The notes under the pieces were generated by a model. The model searched no databases. It had not been told where the DNA came from and saw nothing but the letters and a program-made list of their open reading frames with translations. A program made the position numbers and the translations under genes. Shown in pieces: positions 59,976-64,000 of a DNA stretch of 64,000 bases; the first letter of the stretch is position 1; each line of letters starts with the position of its first letter. The stretch lies in contig DVOO01000029.1 in the NCBI GenBank assembly GCA_018713515.1, positions 57,154 to 121,153 on the forward strand, written 5' to 3'. The DNA is from Candidatus Scatomonas pullistercoris (GTDB lineage Bacteria; Bacillota; Clostridia; Lachnospirales; Lachnospiraceae).

Positions 59976-61058
59976 ATGACGAGGAAAGTAAACTTTAAAA
60001 AAACATGTATCGCATTAACTTCCGGTATTCTTTTGGCAGGTATGACGGCCTGCGGTTCCAGCCAGGAGACCGCGCAGGTCAGCACGCAGCCCAGCCGCCC
60101 CGCCTCTGTTACTCCCGAAACAGACAGCAATGAACCCGCCGGCACACTCCTGCTGAGTGTCAACCCGGAGATTGAAATTGCCTATGACAGGACAGGTGAT
60201 GTACTTTCTCTGGAAGGACTGAATGAAGACGGTAAAGCTGTAGTTTCCTCCTGCACCGGCTATGAAGGCCAGCCCTGCCGGGAAGTGGCGGGGGAACTCG
60301 TAACAGCAATAAATGAAGGGGGATATTTTGACACCACCATAGCCGGTCATGAGAAAAACATTATCCTGAAGCTGGCAAAGGGCTCTGAATATCCCCACGC
60401 GGAATTTCTGGATGAAATAGCCGATGAGATCCGGATCACTGTGGAAACGAATCAGATCGGTTCTCAGGCTGTAGCCCTTGACGATGATGATTATGACGAT
60501 GTTCTGGGCGAAAAAGGCTATATCGGTGAGCAGGCGGCGCAGGAAATTATCTCCGCGCAGCTGGGCCGCGATGATCTGCAGTTCACCGTAAAGGAATATG
60601 AGCTGGATGACGGGATTTATGAGATTGAATTTATCATGGACGGTGTGGAATATGAGTACGAAGTAGACGCCGTTACCGGAAAGGTCCATGAGGCAGAGCG
60701 GGATGACGATGGCGGAGCACAGATTCCTGCTGCCGGTACACCGGCCCCTGCTGCTCCCTCCCCCACTGTTCCCCCGCAGACAGGCAATTTTGATGACGAC
60801 TGGGATGACATTTACGAGGATGACCGGGATGACGATGACATTGACGATGATGACTGGGATGACGGGCCGGATGATTCATACGACGATGATTACGATGATG
60901 ACTGGGACGATTATTATGACGATGACAGCGATGATGACCGGGATGATGATGACATTGACGATAATGACTGGGATGACGATAATGAAGATGATGACCGCGA
61001 TGATGATTGGGACGATATGGATGATGATCAGAATGATGACGACGACGATGACGACTGA
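59976..61058 (+). CDS. Secreted lipoprotein with RsgI-like periplasmic module, PepSY-like region and Asp/Trp-rich tail
   Basis: Lipobox LLAGMTAC; LLLSVNPEIEIAYDRTGDVLSLEGLNEDGKAVV resembles the RsgI periplasmic module; ELDDGIYEIEFIMDGVEYEYEVDAVTGKV PepSY-like; tail DDDWDD... Confidence 0.85.
   Translation: MTRKVNFKKTCIALTSGILLAGMTACGSSQETAQVSTQPSRPASVTPETDSNEPAGTLLLSVNPEIEIAYDRTGDVLSLEGLNEDGKAVVSSCTGYEGQPCREVAGELVTAINEGGYFDTTIAGHEKNIILKLAKGSEYPHAEFLDEIADEIRITVETNQIGSQAVALDDDDYDDVLGEKGYIGEQAAQEIISAQLGRDDLQFTVKEYELDDGIYEIEFIMDGVEYEYEVDAVTGKVHEAERDDDGGAQIPAAGTPAPAAPSPTVPPQTGNFDDDWDDIYEDDRDDDDIDDDDWDDGPDDSYDDDYDDDWDDYYDDDSDDDRDDDDIDDNDWDDDNEDDDRDDDWDDMDDDQNDDDDDDD
60819..60977 (+). repeat. Imperfect 45-bp coding repeats (two copies, 60819-60863 and 60933-60977)
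   Basis: GATGACCGGGATGACGATGACATTGACGATGATGACTGGGATGAC vs GATGACCGGGATGATGATGACATTGACGATAATGACTGGGATGAC. Confidence 0.85.
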
Positions 61059-61178
61059 TTTCCAGCTTCTGAGAGCTGATTATTAAAAAATACGCATCCG
61101 GTTTACGCTATCGGGAAGATGGCATCTGATTTCAGGGAGGACAGCTGACAGGCCGTCCTCCCTGATTCGGGTTCGTAT

Positions 61179-61562
61179 TCAGTTCTTTTTCAGTTCTGCT
61201 CCGCATTTTGTGCAGAAAGCGCTGCCGGGTTTTACCGCAGCGCCACATTTTGTGCAAAAAGCACCGGCTTGCGTGGCAGTTGGCTGAGAAGGCACGGAAG
61301 CTTGAAAACGGTCTGCCAGGTTGCCGGACGCAGGCTCATTCTTTTGGCTTCTTTTTGCGAATTGATTGGCCACCGCATCGGTCGCCTTATCGATGCCCTT
61401 GCCCAGCATATTCTCAAGAAAACGAATGACCAGGAAACAAACTACGCTTCCAAGGATCGCAACGATCACGCCAATTGGGATGCTTTCCGTATAGGCTCCA
61501 GCAGCCATACCAAACAAAATACCTAAGATGATGCCGTTATACGCATAAGTTCTACTTCTCAT
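61179..61562 (-). CDS. TM protein with C-terminal zinc ribbon
   Basis: Two TM segments; FCTKCGAAVKPGSAFCTKCGAEL. Confidence 0.85.
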   Translation of the reverse strand: MRSRTYAYNGIILGILFGMAAGAYTESIPIGVIVAILGSVVCFLVIRFLENMLGKGIDKATDAVANQFAKRSQKNEPASGNLADRFQASVPSQPTATQAGAFCTKCGAAVKPGSAFCTKCGAELKKN

Positions 61563-61575
61563 TTTTATTCCTCCA

Positions 61576-61755
61576 TTATTTGAATCGGTCTGCTAAATTC
61601 TGCTTTTCGGATTCCTTATAGGCACCCGATGCTCTGTCTTTCCGATCTTTGTTCTTATCTGCTGCTTTTGCAATTGTGTTATAGACAAGTTTACAAATCA
61701 CCATAAGCGCAGCTACAATTGCAGCAAAAATCGCAAATATTACATAATCGTTCAT
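61576..61755 (-). CDS. Small single-TM protein (59 aa)
   Basis: Manual translation MNDYVIFAIFAAIVAALMVICKLVYNTIAKAADKNKDRKDRASGAYKESEKQNLADRF K*; just below the ORF-track cutoff. Confidence 0.7.
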   Translation of the reverse strand: MNDYVIFAIFAAIVAALMVICKLVYNTIAKAADKNKDRKDRASGAYKESEKQNLADRFK

Positions 61756-61773
61756 AGAATTCCTCCTGTTTCC

Positions 61774-62241
61774 TCACAAAATGCCGCGTTTTGTTTTGAT
61801 TTCATTCTTAACCGTAGACACCTGTGCATTCGGATCAAGCTGGACGAACATTTTCTCCACCATGGTAAGGAGCATATTCATTTCATTTTCAAAAGAAGGG
61901 CTTCCGTACTTTACTTTCCAGCTATCAAACTCAAATCGATGCACACTGTTTGCTTCGGTCTGTTCTACACAGTGAATACTTGCACTGAAATATATACCAC
62001 TGAATTTGACAGCCTTTGTGTTACCCTCCAGTGAAACGCCGGTTTTCTTTAAATCCAATGCTTTTAAGGCTGCGACATACTCCTCGTTTACAATCGGTCG
62101 AGTTGTAAAAATCTCTGCATATTCCACAAAGTCTTTTGCACGCTGGATGATTTTTCCCTGACCAATCAAGCGCCCTTTCCACCATGCCGAGAAGCCAATA
62201 GCTACAACAATCAAAACGACCGCTGCAATAATTCCACCCAT
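61774..62241 (-). CDS. Hypothetical membrane-anchored protein
   Basis: N-terminal TM (GGIIAAVVLIVVAIGFSAWW) then soluble alpha/beta-looking domain; same strand as neighbours. Confidence 0.7.
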   Translation of the reverse strand: MGGIIAAVVLIVVAIGFSAWWKGRLIGQGKIIQRAKDFVEYAEIFTTRPIVNEEYVAALKALDLKKTGVSLEGNTKAVKFSGIYFSASIHCVEQTEANSVHRFEFDSWKVKYGSPSFENEMNMLLTMVEKMFVQLDPNAQVSTVKNEIKTKRGIL

Positions 62242-62321
62242 AATTTTTTCCTCCTTGTTTTTCCTTTCGTATTTCTATTTCTGTACCGCCATTACGAAAG
62301 CTGTGGTATCAGTGCCCATTT

Positions 62322-62717
62322 TTACGATTTTGGTGAGAAGACGGCGGACGGATCTCCGTAGTAGATATATCCGCTCTTTGCTTTCAAATACACCGTAAGC
62401 GTTCCGTCATCATTGGGTTCAACGGTAATCTTGTAGGCATCGTTTTTCTCTTTTGCCAGCAGACCGGAAACTGAACTCTGCCCGCCGGTGATCTCAAGCA
62501 CATAGCCATCGCCTTTTGCTTTGTATGTACCCGTATAATTCCAGTCCATGTAAAGCGTTGCAGTTCCGTCCGATTCAAATTCCAGGGCGCTGATGTCAAA
62601 GGCATAGCTCTCACATTCATAGTACCCGGACAAGGACGGCAAATCACTGCCGCCTCCGCAGGCGGTCAGCGACAATAGCGCGGCAATCGCCAGCAGCAAT
62701 GCAATCCACTTTTTCAT
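62322..62717 (-). CDS. Small lipoprotein
   Basis: MKKWIALLLAIAALLSLTACGGGSDLPSLSGYYECES; lipobox LTAC. Confidence 0.8.
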   Translation of the reverse strand: MKKWIALLLAIAALLSLTACGGGSDLPSLSGYYECESYAFDISALEFESDGTATLYMDWNYTGTYKAKGDGYVLEITGGQSSVSGLLAKEKNDAYKITVEPNDDGTLTVYLKAKSGYIYYGDPSAVFSPKS

Positions 62718-62737
62718 GAAAATCTTCTCCTTTATGT

Positions 62738-63055
62738 TTATTTTTTGAATTCGGTGCCACCAATGTTAATCACATTTCCCGACTGCGAAAAAGATTGCTC
62801 CCAAGTGTATTCCTGTCCAAACAGGGAATATGTGATGATGATTTGATCACCCTCGATCCGATACGTGCCGCTGGCATTGACGCCGAAAGCAGACATGGTC
62901 ACCTGGTCTCCGTCAAAAGTAAACGATTGGGAAATAAGACCTTGAGAGTGATATGTGCCATCGAGCTTTGAGCCTCCGCAGGCGGTCAACATTGTGGCAC
63001 ATAGGACGACGGCCAGTAGTACGGATAATAGACGTAATTTTACATTTGTTCTCAT
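62738..63055 (-). CDS. Small lipoprotein
   Basis: MRTNVKLRLLSVLLAVVLCATMLTACGGSKLDGTYHSQG; lipobox LTAC; internal Met at 63055 preferred. Confidence 0.8.
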   Translation of the reverse strand: MRTNVKLRLLSVLLAVVLCATMLTACGGSKLDGTYHSQGLISQSFTFDGDQVTMSAFGVNASGTYRIEGDQIIITYSLFGQEYTWEQSFSQSGNVINIGGTEFKK

Positions 63056-63121
63056 AATTCCCTCCTGATTTTTTGTAAAAGTCTTTTTATTTGTCACTAT
63101 AAAAAGCGATGTGCCCGGTTA

Positions 63122-63508
63122 TCATACCGGATCGTTTTTCAATCTTGCACCGCATTTCGTGCAGAACATGGAATGGCTGTCCATAGCAGCGCCGCACTGT
63201 GTGCAGTAAATTGTTTCCTTCGCAAAAGACGGGGTCTGTGCCTCCTCCGGTATAGCGGAAGGCTGCTTCTGCTGCAGTGCGGTTGTTTGCGGCTGCTAGG
63301 GCGAATAATACGACATCTGTGGATTGATGGAATTTATACCGCTATTGACTCTCTGCACGAAGGTTTGACGTTGCGGGGCGTTTTTTCGATAAAGCGCGAA
63401 AACCTGTATGGCAAATACGGCAATAAAACCGGTCCATGCCAAACCGTACAGGGCAACAATAATAATCAAAACATGAAAAGACTTGCTTTCATAATAGATT
63501 CCTCCCAT
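63122..63508 (-). pseudogene. TM + zinc-ribbon protein interrupted by an in-frame TAG
   Basis: 63296-63508 encodes MGGIYYESKSFHVLIIIVALYGLAW...MSYYSP*; same frame continues QPQTTALQQKQPSAIPEEAQTPSFAKETIYCTQCGAAMDSHSMFCTKCGARLKNDPV* to 63122. Confidence 0.8.
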
Positions 63509-63552
63509 TCTCTCTCTTTTAAACGTCTTCTTCCAGTATCAATAACATTATT

Positions 63553-63987
63553 TTACAGGTCGATATGACCGCCGTGCTCTGTATGCCCACTTGCTTTATC
63601 TACAGGGCGCTTTGTCCCGCAGGCACCGCAAAAATCCTCATCCGGCGGAAGCTCCCTGCCGCAGCCGGAGCAGAACACCTTTTGTTCTGCATGATCCGGT
63701 TCAGCCCGAAGCTGTTCTGGACGTCTGGTACCGCAGCCTGCACAAAACAGCTCATCCGACAGCAGTTCCCGGCCGCAGTTGATGCAGATTACTTTCTGAG
63801 CAGCATCAAAAGTGCCAACGCTCTGATAGACCGGCTGTCCATAAGGCTGTGCTATGGGCATTTGATAGACCGGTTTCTCCTTTTTATAAGGATGTGTCAG
63901 CCACCAGCCCAGAAGGAACGCCATAGGAATCAGAAACAGGATAGACAAACAGTATAATTCGCTGCGCATAAAATAGATGTTTCCCAC
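63553..63987 (-). CDS. TM protein with two zinc ribbons
   Basis: N-terminal TM (YCLSILFLIPMAFLLGWWL); ICINCGRELLSDELFCAGCGTRRP and FCSGCGRELPPDEDFCGACGTKRP. Confidence 0.82.
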   Translation of the reverse strand: MGNIYFMRSELYCLSILFLIPMAFLLGWWLTHPYKKEKPVYQMPIAQPYGQPVYQSVGTFDAAQKVICINCGRELLSDELFCAGCGTRRPEQLRAEPDHAEQKVFCSGCGRELPPDEDFCGACGTKRPVDKASGHTEHGGHIDL

Positions 63988-64000
63988 AAGATGCGCAAAG

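Noticed and set aside
59690-61040. GAT/GAC-rich tract as a CRISPR or satellite array
   Set aside because: Repeats are in-frame coding, irregularly spaced and lack unique spacers of constant size.

Overview
The 64-kb window looks like chromosomal DNA from a Lachnospiraceae-like Clostridium relative; this taxonomic call is inferred from gene content and style only. It is almost fully coding. Modules, left to right: a BaiN/HI0933-type flavoprotein (cut by the window edge), an RpiR regulator, an S66 peptidase and an Fe-S aldo/keto reductase; leuS; an EF-G-like GTPase; an aroF-tyrA-aroA operon behind a 27-bp palindrome; a sugar ABC transporter with a YesM/YesN-type two-component system and three periplasmic-binding-type proteins; a complete acetyl-CoA-to-butyrate block (thl-crt-hbd-bcd-etfBA divergent from ptb-buk); a CsoR repressor and a 26-aa membrane microprotein; an Lrp regulator and MATE pump; an ABC-2 exporter; a cotJ operon in which CotJA and CotJB are fused; MoxR/DUF58/transglutaminase genes; TrkH/TrkA; a PatB-like aminotransferase; two heterodimeric ABC exporter pairs; leuA behind a leucine T-box; an odd sigma factor with a C-terminal membrane anchor; tRNA-Pro; a SigI/RsgI operon with Asp-rich extracytoplasmic tails; and a cluster of zinc-ribbon membrane proteins and small lipoproteins. 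The best candidate for something undescribed is the SigI-RsgI-lipoprotein operon at 58255-61058. There a secreted lipoprotein carries a second copy of the RsgI periplasmic module, including the Asn-Pro motif, and ends in a repetitive poly-Asp/Trp tail. Other notable items are a head-to-head double truncation (ABC exporter/LysR) near 49.78 kb, an in-frame amber codon in a zinc-ribbon gene, and several sub-60-aa ORFs missing from the ORF track. All calls come from reading the sequence and supplied translations; no searches were run.
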